This document shows positions 1 to 9,551 of a stretch of DNA of 64,000 bases, piece by piece. This stretch comes from Mycolicibacterium mucogenicum DSM 44124. Lineage in GTDB: Bacteria > Actinomycetota > Actinomycetes > Mycobacteriales > Mycobacteriaceae. The position numbers and the translations under genes are program-made. Location of the stretch: the NCBI RefSeq assembly GCF_005670685.2, contig NZ_CP062008.1, positions 3,286,001-3,350,000 on the forward strand. The letters are read 5' to 3'. Numbering within the stretch: position 1 is the stretch's first letter; each line of letters starts with the position of its first letter. The notes beneath the pieces were generated by a model. The model was not told the DNA's origin. It saw nothing but the letters and a program-made list of their open reading frames with translations, and did not search any database.

Positions 1-2700
1 GTCGCCGGCGGCGTAGACGCCGGGCACGCGGGTCTGCATGCGATCGTCGACCAGCACGCCCTTACCGACGGGAAGTCCTGCGTCCCTGGCCAATTCGATG
101 TTGGGCCGGATACCGGTGGCGGCCAGGAACAGCTCGCACGACAGGATCCGGCCGTCCTTGAACCGCACGCCCGTGACGGCGGGGTCGCCGCGCACTTCCG
201 CCGTTTCCGCCTTGTGCGCGATGGTGATTCCCGCGCGGGCGAAATGCTCGGCCACGAGCTGCGAGCAGCGCGCGTCGATCTGTTTGCTCAGCAGCCGGGT
301 ACCGCGTTCCAGCACCGTCACGTGCAGCCCCAGCTGATGCAGGCAGTACGCGGCCTCGAGCCCCAGGAGCCCACCGCCGGCCACCACTGCGTGTCGGGCC
401 CGCCGTTCCTGCACGTAAGCGCGGATCCGCATCGCCTCGGCAGCCGAGCGCAGCACGACGCTTCCGGGCCGGTTCAGTCCGGGAATGTCAGGGACCGAGG
501 CGCTGGACCCCATCGCCAGGATCAGCCTGTCGTAGGGCAGCGTCTCGCCGGTGCCCAGGCGTACCACCCGCGAGCGCAGATGGATGCCGGATGCCCACGT
601 GTTCAGCCAGGCGGTGACACCGTGGTCGTCGTACCACTGCTCGGGCAGCAGGTACAGCCCCTGCATCGCCGACCGGCCGTACACCAGGCGCGAGATGCCC
701 ATCCGGTTGTACAGACCGTGTGGTTCGGCTCCCACCAAATGGATTTCGCAGTCAGGGTGGCCGCGGCGCAGGAAGTCCGCGGCCGTCACGCCCGCGATGC
801 CGTTGCCGATCACCACGATGCTGACGATCGAGCGGTCGTAGCCGACGGGCCTGCTCGCGGTGGTGTCGGCGCGCTCAGGTGTCAGCGACACCGTGACGTC
901 GCCACCTTGGATCCGGGCGCAGCACGCCATCCGGCTGGACTTGCCCAGACCCAGCCGGTTCAGCGTCTTGAGCTCGTCGGCCTCTGCCGGCGACAGACAG
1001 CTCATGCCGTCGACGATCGACACGGGGTCGGCGCCGCACACCCCCATCCGGCAGCCCGCCTCGATCGGCTGTCCACTGCTTTCCGCGACGTCGAGCAGAC
1101 TCATGCCGATGTCGGCCCCGACCGGCTCGGCATCTGATTCGAAACGCACTCGCACCGCGGCGGTTTCGCCGCCGGCGCCGTCCGCGCGCGCCGGCACCTT
1201 AGGCTGGTTCAGCAGCACCGGTTCGGGCCGCGCTCCGGTGACGTACGCGAATTGCAGCTCACTGACCCGGGTTCGGGCCAGCCACCACAGCGTCAACACA
1301 CCGATTGCCGAGGTGATCAGCCACCGCAACCAGGGGGCGTCGAGACCGGTGATCTGTCGCACCGAGTCGACGATGATGGGACCGGAGAACCAGTAGTACG
1401 CGTTGATCGCCACCGCGGCGAAGATCGCCGTCACCATCGCCTGGCTCAGCGGTGTGACCGCCTGCAGCACATAGCAGAGCCCGACGCTCACCAACACGAA
1501 AAGCGCCAGCACACCGTACTTTTCGGTCGTCGTTCCGCCCTGCTGGGCATGCACCGTGAAGAACCCGATGATGAATCCCGGTAACGCGGCGGCGAACAAC
1601 ACGCGCGGCGCACTCCATCGCGGTTCGGGGTCGGCCATGTCGGCCTGCCAGGCCGCCCGGGGCTTGAAGTCGTAACAGTTCTTGGCGCAGCCCAGGCAGG
1701 ACTCACAGTGACTGTTCGGCGAGGTGACGTACGGCGTCTGCCCGTACGTGCGCTGCAGCGGTAGCAGCGGGCAGATGCTGGAACACCAGCCGCTCTTGCC
1801 TTTGAGCAGGAACCCACCGGCGAACGCCGACGCGATGATCACGGCCAGCACCACGCCCATCGCCGGTCCGCTGCGGTCCAGGCCGGCCAGCCGCGCTCCC
1901 GCGATGCCGAAGAACAGGGCGGCGGCGATCAGGAAACTGTTGCGCGTCCACCAGCCGGGCGCGGTAGCGGCCCGGCTGAACCCGGCCACCCGAGGCAGTT
2001 GATTCGACGCCGAGAGCGGGCAGATGTTGCGCCACACACCGGGCGCGATGAAGAACAACGCCGGCCACAGCGGCACGATCACGCGGAAGAAGACGAAGAG
2101 ACCCGCGGCCGGCCGGACGAACAGCGTCACCACCACCGCGAGATACGCCAGCACGCTACCGACCCGGACTGCGAGCCAGACCTGGCGCGAAATCTTGTGT
2201 GGCAGTTCGGTGTACGACGGGAACAGGTCCCGGGTTCCGGTCGGATCGATGCCCAGGGCCCGCTCGGCCAGCCGCAGCCCCGCCGGCCGGACCTCGGCTG
2301 TCGCAGCCGCCGGGACCGGGACATCGACGAGCTTGATCACCTGCATCGTCCGCGTGGGGTCGTGGGCGGCCGCGGCGACCGGCGCCGGCTCCCCGCTCGA
2401 CAGTTTCGGGGCGTGTACGACGATGATTTCGGTGCGGCCCAGCCGGATCACGTCGCCGGTCGACAGCGTGCCCCGTCCGGTCAGTGGCACCCCGTTGACG
2501 GTGCTGCCGTTGCTGCTGCCGAGGTCGACGACCGACAGCGCCGTCGGGGTCGGAACCAGGCGCAGATGGCGGCGGGACACCTCATTGTCGGCGAGGTTGA
2601 CGCCATCACACTCGCGGCCGAACTGCACCGGCCTGCTGAGCGTCATGCGGCGGGCCGGCCGGCCCCATTCGCGGATCTCGATCACCGGCGGCTCGGCCAT
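1..2700 (-). CDS. FHA / membrane Fe-S / ferredoxin / FAD-dependent NAD(P)H reductase (partial, runs off left edge)
   Basis: This leftward frame is open for 900 codons from ATG at 2700 (GGGAGCTGACC just upstream) and is still open at base 1. Residues 1-85 form an FHA domain (GRECDG, SRRH, SSNGSTVNG). A multi-span membrane part follows. Around residues 303-340 there is a cysteine cluster (CSSICP, then CESCLGCAKNC) like the membrane-bound 4Fe-4S proteins NapH/CcoG. Around 548-600 lies a 2Fe-2S ferredoxin-like segment (GCRMGVCGADP, later SCL and ACC). From about 624 there is a NirB-type FAD/NAD(P)-binding reductase (GNGIAGVTAA; second Rossmann motif AGGGLLGLEAA near 770). I infer a membrane electron-transfer chain in one polypeptide, running from NAD(P)H through flavin to Fe-S centres. 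The FHA domain probably lets the neighbouring kinase control it by phosphothreonine binding. The substrate is unknown and the C-terminus is outside the window. Confidence 0.85.
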   Translation of the reverse strand, partial: MAEPPVIEIREWGRPARRMTLSRPVQFGRECDGVNLADNEVSRRHLRLVPTPTALSVVDLGSSNGSTVNGVPLTGRGTLSTGDVIRLGRTEIIVVHAPKLSSGEPAPVAAAAHDPTRTMQVIKLVDVPVPAAATAEVRPAGLRLAERALGIDPTGTRDLFPSYTELPHKISRQVWLAVRVGSVLAYLAVVVTLFVRPAAGLFVFFRVIVPLWPALFFIAPGVWRNICPLSASNQLPRVAGFSRAATAPGWWTRNSFLIAAALFFGIAGARLAGLDRSGPAMGVVLAVIIASAFAGGFLLKGKSGWCSSICPLLPLQRTYGQTPYVTSPNSHCESCLGCAKNCYDFKPRAAWQADMADPEPRWSAPRVLFAAALPGFIIGFFTVHAQQGGTTTEKYGVLALFVLVSVGLCYVLQAVTPLSQAMVTAIFAAVAINAYYWFSGPIIVDSVRQITGLDAPWLRWLITSAIGVLTLWWLARTRVSELQFAYVTGARPEPVLLNQPKVPARADGAGGETAAVRVRFESDAEPVGADIGMSLLDVAESSGQPIEAGCRMGVCGADPVSIVDGMSCLSPAEADELKTLNRLGLGKSSRMACCARIQGGDVTVSLTPERADTTASRPVGYDRSIVSIVVIGNGIAGVTAADFLRRGHPDCEIHLVGAEPHGLYNRMGISRLVYGRSAMQGLYLLPEQWYDDHGVTAWLNTWASGIHLRSRVVRLGTGETLPYDRLILAMGSSASVPDIPGLNRPGSVVLRSAAEAMRIRAYVQERRARHAVVAGGGLLGLEAAYCLHQLGLHVTVLERGTRLLSKQIDARCSQLVAEHFARAGITIAHKAETAEVRGDPAVTGVRFKDGRILSCELFLAATGIRPNIELARDAGLPVGKGVLVDDRMQTRVPGVYAAGD

Positions 2701-2702
2701 GG

Positions 2703-2873
2703 TCAGCTCCCCGAGAACTCGTCACCACGCAGCGCCCGGATGATCTGGGCGAAATCGCTGGTGGTCAGCTTAAGTCGGTCGGCCTCGGTCTGCTGTGCGA
2801 TCCGCGCTTTCCGGCGCGCAGCCGTCAGTCGCCGGTGCGGATGAACTTGTCGGTGAAATCGCCGCCCTTGCAT
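2703..2873 (-). CDS. possible small protein (56 aa) between kinase and FHA reductase
   Basis: A short leftward frame starts at ATG 2873, overlaps the last 49 bases of the kinase gene in another frame, and ends at TGA 2703, two bases before the FHA reductase ATG. The C-terminal half is charged and helix-prone (TEADRLKLTTSDFAQIIRAL). The tight packing fits translational coupling in the kinase-to-reductase operon. I recognise no family. The N-terminal part overlapping the kinase is arginine-rich and may not be translated, and an internal start is possible. This could be a chance frame. Confidence 0.3.
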   Translation of the reverse strand: MQGRRFHRQVHPHRRLTAARRKARIAQQTEADRLKLTTSDFAQIIRALRGDEFSGS

Positions 2874-4758
2874 TCGCCGCCCGTCGACGTATTGGTGCCG
2901 CGGCCTTCCAGCGTCGGGATCGGATCCTGAAGGTCGGTCGGCAGCGGATATTCAGCGCTGATCTTCACGTGCGTGGTCCCGCCGAGCGCGCACGGGACGG
3001 TCCCTTCCTCCGTGCGGGTCCACTTGCCGCCGGCGAAGATCAACGTGACCACGCCGTCCACCGCGTGGAACGCGCTGATGCACCGATCCCCGGTGCGCAA
3101 GCACTGCGTGCGCACCTGCAAATCGGCCGCACCGGGGCCGAAGCCGCCGACCGTGTACACGATGTTCTCGTGGTAGCGGCCGTGCAGTGTCGAGGCTGGC
3201 GACGTGGTGCGCGGCGGCAGGCCGGCGGGGTCGGCCACGGCGCTCAACTCGCCGTCACCGGTGCGGGTGAACGTGACGGTCCGTTTCATGCTGCTGCACC
3301 CGTTGACGGCGCTTCGTGTGGTCTCACCTGCCAAGGTGCCGTCGGGCTTGGGGGTCAAGGTGAAGACCACCCAGACTTCGGTGGGCGCCTCGTTGGGTGC
3401 GTCGGTGCATTTCACGGCCCCGGTGCCGACGGCCACCCAGTCACCGGATACCTGGTCGAACGTCATGTTCGACACCACGGGCACGGCGCTCTTGCCGGTG
3501 TACGACGCGTTGGCGATGCAGCCGTTGGCGCCGCACGACGACCGCACGTCCCACTGACCCGTGATCGCCGGCCCGCCGGGAATCGCCGTGCCCTGCAGAT
3601 CGGTGGCCGGACCGTATTCGGCGCGGTACCTGCCGCTGAAGCCGTTGCCTGCCGGGGCGGCGGTCGGGCTCGACGCCGCGGGCTTCGCGGTGGGGCGATC
3701 GTCCCGTCCCAGCAGCTTCACTCCGGCGAACACGCCACCGGCGACGACGAGCAGTGCGATCACCGCCAGGACCGCGATGAGCACACCGGAGCGTGACGAC
3801 CGCGCCGGTGGCGCGGGGAACGCTTGCGGCGGGTTCGGAAGCGGCGGGGCGTACCCCGTGGGCGGTGGCGGCACCGGCGCGGCCAGGGTCGGCTGATTGC
3901 GAAAATCGTTGGACACCATCGGTATCGGCTGCCGCGACTGCTGCTCAAGGGCGTGCGCGAACTCCCCGCAGCTGGCGAAACGGGCCGCGGGCGACTTTGA
4001 CATGGCACGGGCCAGGACCGGATCCAGGCCGCGAAGTTCGGGGCGGTGCTCCCCAGCGACGGCGCCGGTGCGGTGACGTGTTTGGTGATGACCACCGCCG
4101 GATTGCTGTCCGCGTACGGCGGATTCCCGGTCAGGAGCTGGAATGCCGTGCAGGCCAACGCATATTGATCGGTGCGGCCGTCCATCCCCTCGCCCCGGAG
4201 CTGCTCGGGTGCCGCGTACGCGACCGTTCCCACCGCCATGTTGGTCGCGGTCAGCCCTGCCGAGTCGTTCATCGGCCGGGCGATCCCGAAGTCGGCGAGG
4301 TAGATGCGGGACGTCTCGGCGTCCAGCAAGATGTTGGCCGGCTTCACATCTCGGTGCAGTAGTCCGCGCCGGTGCGCGTGGTCGAGTGCAGACGCCACGG
4401 CCTGGATGATCGGCAGCGCCACCTCGGGCGGCATGCCGGCGGGATAGTGCTCACGCAGCAGCTGCGCGGCATCGGTCCCGGCCACGTAGTCCATCGAAAT
4501 CCAGAGCTGGCCGTCGCACTCGCCCCGGTCGTGGACGCCGAGGATGTTGGGATGCGACAGCGTGGACACCAGGTCCGCTTCGCGGAGGAACCGCGGTCCG
4601 TACTCCGGATCGGACGTCAGATCGGCCGACAGCACCTTCACCGCATCCAGCCGCGGCAGCCGCGGATGCGAGGCGAGGTACACGCTGCCCATTCCGCCCG
4701 CGCCCAATTTCCGCCGGATGGTGTATCCGGCGAAAACCTGACCCTCGGTGAGCAACAC
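2825..4758 (-). pseudogene. PknF-like Ser/Thr protein kinase, frameshifted
   Basis: The N-terminal frame starts at GTG 4758 and carries a complete Hanks-type kinase core: glycine loop GAGGMGSVY (19-27), Lys41, HRD at 135-137, DFG at 156-158 and APE at 183-185. After about residue 235 the frame goes wrong. The neighbouring frame continues with the expected end of the kinase lobe ([20 protein letters not shown]), a proline-rich linker, one transmembrane helix ([19 protein letters not shown]) and a roughly 270-residue Cys-containing extracellular sensor domain that ends at 2825. Restoring one G in the G4 run (C4 at 4051-4054 on the plus strand) joins the two parts. The core resembles M. tuberculosis PknF, which partners an FHA-domain transporter; here the next gene also encodes an FHA protein. 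It is either a true frameshift or a homopolymer sequencing error. If it is an error, this is an intact kinase. Confidence 0.85.
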
Positions 4759-4863
4759 GGGCAAATCGTAGGCCCGCCGTGGGGCCCGCGCAGGCAACGT
4801 CGACAAATCCGCCCAGCGGACCAGTGTGGTCCGTCGCGGTCGCGATCTCGATACAGTCCGACG

Positions 4864-6231
4864 ATGCACGCCGACGCGCTGAACCGTCTTGCCGATGTGC
4901 TGCCCGACGGCGCGCTGATCACCGATCCCGACATCATCGAGCGCTACCGCCGCGATTCGGCGGCCGACCCGAACGCCGGCACCCCGCTCGCCGTGGTGCG
5001 TCCCTCCGGTACCGCGGACGTGCAGCAGGTGTTGCGGTGGGCCGCCGAACATCGCATCGCCGTGGTACCGCGCGGCGCCGGATCGGGCCTGTCCGGCGGG
5101 GCCGACGCCGTCGACGGCTGCGTGGTGCTCAGCACCGAACGGATGCGGGACGTCCGGATCGATCCGGCCACCCGGACTGCGGTGGTGCAGCCGGGCCTGA
5201 CCAACACCGAGGTCAAGCGCGCGGCTGCCGAACACGGTCTGTGGTACCCGCCGGACCCGTCGTCCATCGACATCTCGTCGATCGGCGGCAATGCCGCGAC
5301 CAACGCGGGCGGCCTGTGCTGCGTGAAGTACGGCGTCACCGGTGATTATGTGCTCGGCATGGAGGTCGTGCTGGCCGACGGCACGGCGTTGCGGCTGGGT
5401 GGTCCGTTACTGAAAGACGTTGCGGGACTGTCGTTGACGAAACTGTTCATCGGCTCCGAGGGCATTCTGGGGGTCATCACCGAGCTCACGCTGCGGTTGA
5501 TCCCGGCACAGCCGCCCGCGTCGACCGTGGTGGCCCTGTTCGACTCCGTCGAGGATGCCGCCAACGCGGTGGTCGCCATCACCGGCGAAATCCAGCCGGC
5601 GATGCTGGAATTCATGGACCACGCGAGCATCAACGCCGCCGAGGACCACATGCGGATGGGCCTGGACCGGTCGGCCCGGGCGATGTTGTTGATGCAGTCC
5701 GACGCGCCGGGGGCCGCGGCGGAAGAAGTGGCGACGATCGTGCGCAACTGCGAGAAGTGCGGTGCCACCGAAGTTTTCGCCACCGATGATCCGGCCGAGG
5801 GCGCCGCGTTCACCGCCGCCCGCCGCGGCATGTTCGGCGCGGTCGAGAAGCTCGGCAGCTTGCTGCTCGAGGACGTGGGCGTCCCGATACCGCAGCTGCC
5901 CGCGTTGGTCACCGGGGTCGAGGACATCGCCGATACCTGCGACGTGCAGATCTACATGGTGGCGCACGCCGGCGACGGCAACACCCACCCGATCATCGTG
6001 TACGACCCCGCCGACCCCGACGCCACCGACCGCGCCCAGCGCGCCTTCGCCCGCATCATGGAGCTGGCCATCGGGCTCGGCGGCACCATCACCGGCGAGC
6101 ACGGCGTGGGGCGGCTCAAACGGGACTGGCTACCCACTCAGCTGGGCGACGACGCCATGGCGCTGACCCGGCGCATCAAAGACGCTCTGGATCCGCACGG
6201 CATCCTCAACCCCGGTGCGGTGCTGCGCTAG
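4864..6231 (+). CDS. FAD-linked oxidase, D-2-hydroxyacid (glycolate/D-lactate) dehydrogenase family
   Basis: A 455-residue protein starting at ATG 4864. The frame is open further upstream, but those codons lie over the divergent kinase gene. It has a VAO/PCMH-type FAD domain ([11 protein letters not shown] near residue 77; [25 protein letters not shown]) and the C-terminal FAD-oxidase cap ending in [13 protein letters not shown] and DPHGILNPG motifs. This is the GlcD/D-lactate dehydrogenase architecture, and mycobacteria have several such paralogues (the Rv1257c/Rv2280 type). The expected reaction is oxidation of a D-2-hydroxyacid to the 2-oxoacid with FAD. The exact substrate cannot be read from sequence. 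No GlcE/GlcF partner lies beside it. Confidence 0.9.
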   Translation: MHADALNRLADVLPDGALITDPDIIERYRRDSAADPNAGTPLAVVRPSGTADVQQVLRWAAEHRIAVVPRGAGSGLSGGADAVDGCVVLSTERMRDVRIDPATRTAVVQPGLTNTEVKRAAAEHGLWYPPDPSSIDISSIGGNAATNAGGLCCVKYGVTGDYVLGMEVVLADGTALRLGGPLLKDVAGLSLTKLFIGSEGILGVITELTLRLIPAQPPASTVVALFDSVEDAANAVVAITGEIQPAMLEFMDHASINAAEDHMRMGLDRSARAMLLMQSDAPGAAAEEVATIVRNCEKCGATEVFATDDPAEGAAFTAARRGMFGAVEKLGSLLLEDVGVPIPQLPALVTGVEDIADTCDVQIYMVAHAGDGNTHPIIVYDPADPDATDRAQRAFARIMELAIGLGGTITGEHGVGRLKRDWLPTQLGDDAMALTRRIKDALDPHGILNPGAVLR

Positions 6232-6481
6232 TCACCTCGACATGGGCCCGGACCCGGCCGGCCTCGTCGCACCAGCCCTTGCCCGCGGCGTATGCCAGCA
6301 TCCCGGCGAGGTTCTGCCGCCATTCGTCGTCATCGCCCCGGCCGGCCAGTTCGGTCAGCCCGTCCGGCGCGATCCAGGCGTGCTCGGGCACTTCGATGAC
6401 CACCTTGAAGGCCGTGAAGTCGTCCGGTTCACGCACCTCGACGGCTGGTGGGACCTGGGTGGGGTCGACGTGCAGGTACAT
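6206..6481 (-). CDS. conserved small hypothetical protein (91 aa)
   Basis: A leftward 91-residue acidic protein. Its last 26 bases overlap the end of the convergent FAD-oxidase gene. It begins MYLHVDPTQVPPAVEV and contains TAFKVVIEVPEHAWIAPDGL, a tidy soluble alpha/beta-looking sequence with mycobacterial codon use, which argues for a real gene. I see no recognisable motif, signal peptide or membrane segment. Function unknown. Confidence 0.6.
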   Translation of the reverse strand: MYLHVDPTQVPPAVEVREPDDFTAFKVVIEVPEHAWIAPDGLTELAGRGDDDEWRQNLAGMLAYAAGKGWCDEAGRVRAHVEVTSAAPHRG

Positions 6482-6623
6482 TCGCGCTCCTTCGTTGACA
6501 GGCGCTGCCGATTGTGGGCGGGACCACTGTTCGCGGACGGCGTCTGTCCCACCCCGTGGGGCGAAAAGTCGATCTCACGTGCGCGTCGCCTGGCGGTAAC
6601 CAACGATCCGTACAGTCGCTGGC

Positions 6624-7064
6624 ATGTCCGAAGCACCCACGAGCCTCGCCGAGCAGACCTTCCGGGATCTGCTCACCGCGGCCATCACGCGGGGAGACCG
6701 GCCGCCACCTACCACGATTCTGGGCCCGACCTGCTGGATTGCGCTCGACGCACTGGCCCGCGAGCACCCGGACGCCACGCCCGAACGCGTCGTCTCCGCA
6801 TACGACGCGTTCGCGATCGAGCACCAGGGCACCGACCGAACCGAGATCGACGACGAGACCGAGGTCGATCTCACGACCGCGCGGGCCGCCGAATACGCCG
6901 CCATCGACGCGCTGGTGGCGCAACTGACCATCACCTACCCGAACATCGACCCTCGGACCGTGACGGCCGTCGTACGCCGTATTCACGCCGATTTCCACGA
7001 TCACGCGGTGCGGGACTTCATCCCACTCTTCGTCGAGCAGGCCGCGCACCGGAAACTCGCCTAG
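6624..7064 (+). CDS. hypothetical protein with C-terminal three-helix-bundle dimerisation-like segment (146 aa)
   Basis: ATG at 6624, 146 residues, acidic, no membrane segment. The last 50 residues (LVAQLTITYPNIDPRTV ... FHDHAVRDFIPLFVEQAAHRKL) match the pattern of a small mycobacterial domain annotated as a three-helix bundle dimerisation domain: a helix, a turn with D-x-R-x-V, then R-x-F-x-D/A-x-x-V-R-D-F-V/I-P-L-x-V-E. A shorter relative with the same pattern is encoded at 21046-21336. The N-terminal half is unfamiliar. The gene stands alone between the hypothetical gene ending at 6206 and the acyl-CoA dehydrogenase. Confidence 0.65.
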   Translation: MSEAPTSLAEQTFRDLLTAAITRGDRPPPTTILGPTCWIALDALAREHPDATPERVVSAYDAFAIEHQGTDRTEIDDETEVDLTTARAAEYAAIDALVAQLTITYPNIDPRTVTAVVRRIHADFHDHAVRDFIPLFVEQAAHRKLA

Positions 7065-7103
7065 ACCGACCGGCTTCGGCAGCGGCATCGCCCTGGCAAG
7101 GTA

Positions 7104-8264
7104 GTGGCCGTGTCCACTCATCTGACCGACGAAGAGGCCCTGCTCGTCGAGACCGTGCGCGCCTTCATCGACCGTGACGTCAAGCCCACGGTGCGCGACG
7201 TCGAACACGCCAACACGTACCCGGAGGCGTGGATCGAGCAGATGAAGCAGATCGGCATCTACGGGCTGGCCATCCCCGAGGAGTACGGCGGTTCGCCGGT
7301 GTCGATGCCCTGTTATGTCGAAGTGACGCAGGAACTCTCGCGCGGCTGGATGAGCCTCGCCGGCGCCATGGGCGGTCACACCGTGGTGGCCAAGCTGATC
7401 GGTCTGTTCGGCACCGAGGAGCAGAAGCAGACGTATCTGCCGCGCCTGGCCACCGGCGAACTGCGCGCGACCATGGCGCTCACCGAACCGGGCGGTGGCT
7501 CGGACCTGCAGAACATGTCGACCACTGCCCGCCGGGACAGCACCGACCTGGTGATCAACGGGTCCAAGACGTGGATCAGCAACGCGCGCCGCTCGGGGCT
7601 GATCGCGCTGCTGTGCAAGACCGATCCCACCGCCGAGCCACGGCACAAAGGCATTTCGGTCGTACTCGTCGAGCACGGCCCAGGGCTGACAGTCTCACGC
7701 GATCTGCCCAAGCTGGGCTACAAGGGCGTCGAATCTTGCGAGCTGACGTTCGACGGCTACCGCACGCCCGCGTCGTCGATCCTCGGTGGCGAGCCCGGCA
7801 AGGGTTTCGGCCAGATGATGAAAGGCCTTGAGACAGGCCGGATTCAGGTCGCCTCACGCGCGCTCGGCGTCGCCACCGCGGCGTTGGAGGACGCACTCAA
7901 GTACGCCCAGGAACGTGAGAGCTTCGGCCGGCCGATCTGGCAACACCAGTCGGTCGGCAACTACCTCGCGGACATGGCCACCAAACTCACCGCGGCGCGC
8001 CAGCTGACGCGGTATGCCGCCGAACGCTACGACAGTGGCGAGCGCTGCGACATGGAAGCCGGCATGGCCAAGCTGTTCGCGTCCGAAATCGCCATGGAGA
8101 TCGCGCTCAACGCGGTCCGAATCCACGGTGGCTACGGCTATTCCACCGAATACGACGTCGAACGCTACTTCCGCGACGCCCCACTGATGATCGTCGGCGA
8201 AGGCACCAACGAAATCCAGCGCAACGTCATCGCCGCGCAATTGGTCGCCCGCGGTGGGCTGTGA
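7104..8264 (+). CDS. acyl-CoA dehydrogenase
   Basis: About 386 residues from GTG 7104; GTG 7110 is equally possible and neither has a strong ribosome site. It has the full acyl-CoA dehydrogenase fold: N-terminal helical domain, the FAD signature AMGGHTVVAKLIGLFG, the beta-domain motif MALTEPGGGSDLQ, and the C-terminal domain with RIHGGYGYSTEYDVERYFRD, including the usual Glu-containing ending GEGTNEIQRNVIA. It catalyses alpha-beta dehydrogenation of an acyl-CoA, passing electrons to ETF. The stop overlaps the ClC gene start (TGATG), so the two are translationally coupled, an odd pairing of lipid catabolism with an ion transporter. Confidence 0.93.
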   Translation: MAVSTHLTDEEALLVETVRAFIDRDVKPTVRDVEHANTYPEAWIEQMKQIGIYGLAIPEEYGGSPVSMPCYVEVTQELSRGWMSLAGAMGGHTVVAKLIGLFGTEEQKQTYLPRLATGELRATMALTEPGGGSDLQNMSTTARRDSTDLVINGSKTWISNARRSGLIALLCKTDPTAEPRHKGISVVLVEHGPGLTVSRDLPKLGYKGVESCELTFDGYRTPASSILGGEPGKGFGQMMKGLETGRIQVASRALGVATAALEDALKYAQERESFGRPIWQHQSVGNYLADMATKLTAARQLTRYAAERYDSGERCDMEAGMAKLFASEIAMEIALNAVRIHGGYGYSTEYDVERYFRDAPLMIVGEGTNEIQRNVIAAQLVARGGL

Positions 8265-9550
8265 TGGATAAGGGACGCGCCGGCAACGTCATCGGGTTCG
8301 TCCTCGCCGCGGCCGTAGTCGGCGCACTGACCGGTCTGGCGGCAGGCAGCTTCCGGGTACTGCTCGATTACGCGACGCAGTGGCGCGCCGCGCTGTCGCA
8401 CTGGTCCCACGGAAGTTGGTGGGGCCCTGTCGTCGTCGTGGCCATCTGCGCCGTCTGCACCGCGCTGGCCGCATCGCTGGTCCGCCGCGTCGAACCGTTC
8501 GCCGAGGGCAGCGGTATCCCGCGCGTCGAGGCGGTCGTCGCCGGCCGCGCCGAGCCGGGCCGGTTCAGAATCCTGCCGGTCAAGTACGTCGGTGGACTGC
8601 TGGCCCTCGGCTCCGGCCTCGCCCTAGGCCGTGAAGGGCCGTCGGTGCAGATGGGCGGGTCGATCGCCATCATCGTCGCCTCGGCGACACGGCGCCCGCA
8701 AGCTGATCTGCGCATCCTCGCCGCCGCCGGCGCGGCCGCCGGCCTGGCCACCGCATTCAACGCGCCGATCGCCGGCGGGGTGTTCGTCCTGGAGGAGCTC
8801 GTCAAGCGCTTCGACCCGCGCACCACCGTCGCCACGCTGGTCGCCTCCGCGTCCGGGTTCATGGCGGCCTATCCGTTCGTCCGCTCCGGCAGTGAATTCC
8901 AGGTGCCGGCGCTGGCCGATCCGCAGCTGGCCGACTCCGGGTGGGTACTGGCCGTCGGCGTGCTCACCGGTGTGCTGGGCGTGCTCTACAACAAGGCCAT
9001 CATGTTCGGCCTGCGCGCCGCCGACACCAGCCGCCGGCCCGTCGAGGTCCGCGCCGCACTCATCGGCGCCGCCGTCGGGGTGCTGGTGTGGTACTCCCCC
9101 AACCTCGCGGGCGGCGGCGACCACCTCACCCAGGAGGCGCTGCTAGGTCACGGTGCCATCGGCGCCGTCACCGCGGTGCTGGTGCTGCGGTTCGTCCTGG
9201 GTGTGGTGTCGTATGCCGCGGGCACGCCCGGCGGTCTGTTCGCGCCGATGCTCGTCCTCGGCGCCGACGTCGGGTTGATCGTCGGCCTGATCGCGACCCA
9301 CGTCGCGCCGCAGTCGGCACCCGCCCCGGCCGCACTCGCCCTCATCGGCATGGCGGCGTTCTTCACCGCCACGGTCCAGGCGCCGGTGACGGGCCTCATC
9401 CTCGCCACCGAACTCACCGGCAGCACGAATCAGCTGCCACCCATGCTCGGTGCGTGCGCGACGGCGCTGCTGGTCGCCATCGCGCTCGGCTCGCGACCCA
9501 TCTACGACCTGCTCACCGACCGCGCGGCCGCCGCGGCCGCGAAAACGTAG
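8264..9550 (+). CDS. ClC-family chloride channel / H+-Cl- antiporter
   Basis: A 428-residue polytopic membrane protein from ATG 8264, which shares one base with the preceding stop (GTG 8261 is the other option). It shows the three ClC anion-pathway signatures: GSGIPRVE (near 82-89), GREGPSVQMGG with the gating glutamate at position 124, and GGLFAPMLVLGA. The gating Glu is the residue that distinguishes proton-coupled exchangers from some channels, so an antiporter is plausible. No C-terminal CBS domains are present, as in many bacterial ClCs. It ends one base before the convergent epimerase gene. Confidence 0.92.
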   Translation: MDKGRAGNVIGFVLAAAVVGALTGLAAGSFRVLLDYATQWRAALSHWSHGSWWGPVVVVAICAVCTALAASLVRRVEPFAEGSGIPRVEAVVAGRAEPGRFRILPVKYVGGLLALGSGLALGREGPSVQMGGSIAIIVASATRRPQADLRILAAAGAAAGLATAFNAPIAGGVFVLEELVKRFDPRTTVATLVASASGFMAAYPFVRSGSEFQVPALADPQLADSGWVLAVGVLTGVLGVLYNKAIMFGLRAADTSRRPVEVRAALIGAAVGVLVWYSPNLAGGGDHLTQEALLGHGAIGAVTAVLVLRFVLGVVSYAAGTPGGLFAPMLVLGADVGLIVGLIATHVAPQSAPAPAALALIGMAAFFTATVQAPVTGLILATELTGSTNQLPPMLGACATALLVAIALGSRPIYDLLTDRAAAAAAKT

Positions 9551-9551
9551 C

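Noticed and set aside
2999..3796. Long plus-strand frames opposite the kinase sensor domain
   Set aside because: High-GC antisense shadows: sequence rich in Arg, Gly and Ala without domains, while the minus-strand frame encodes the expected extracellular domain.
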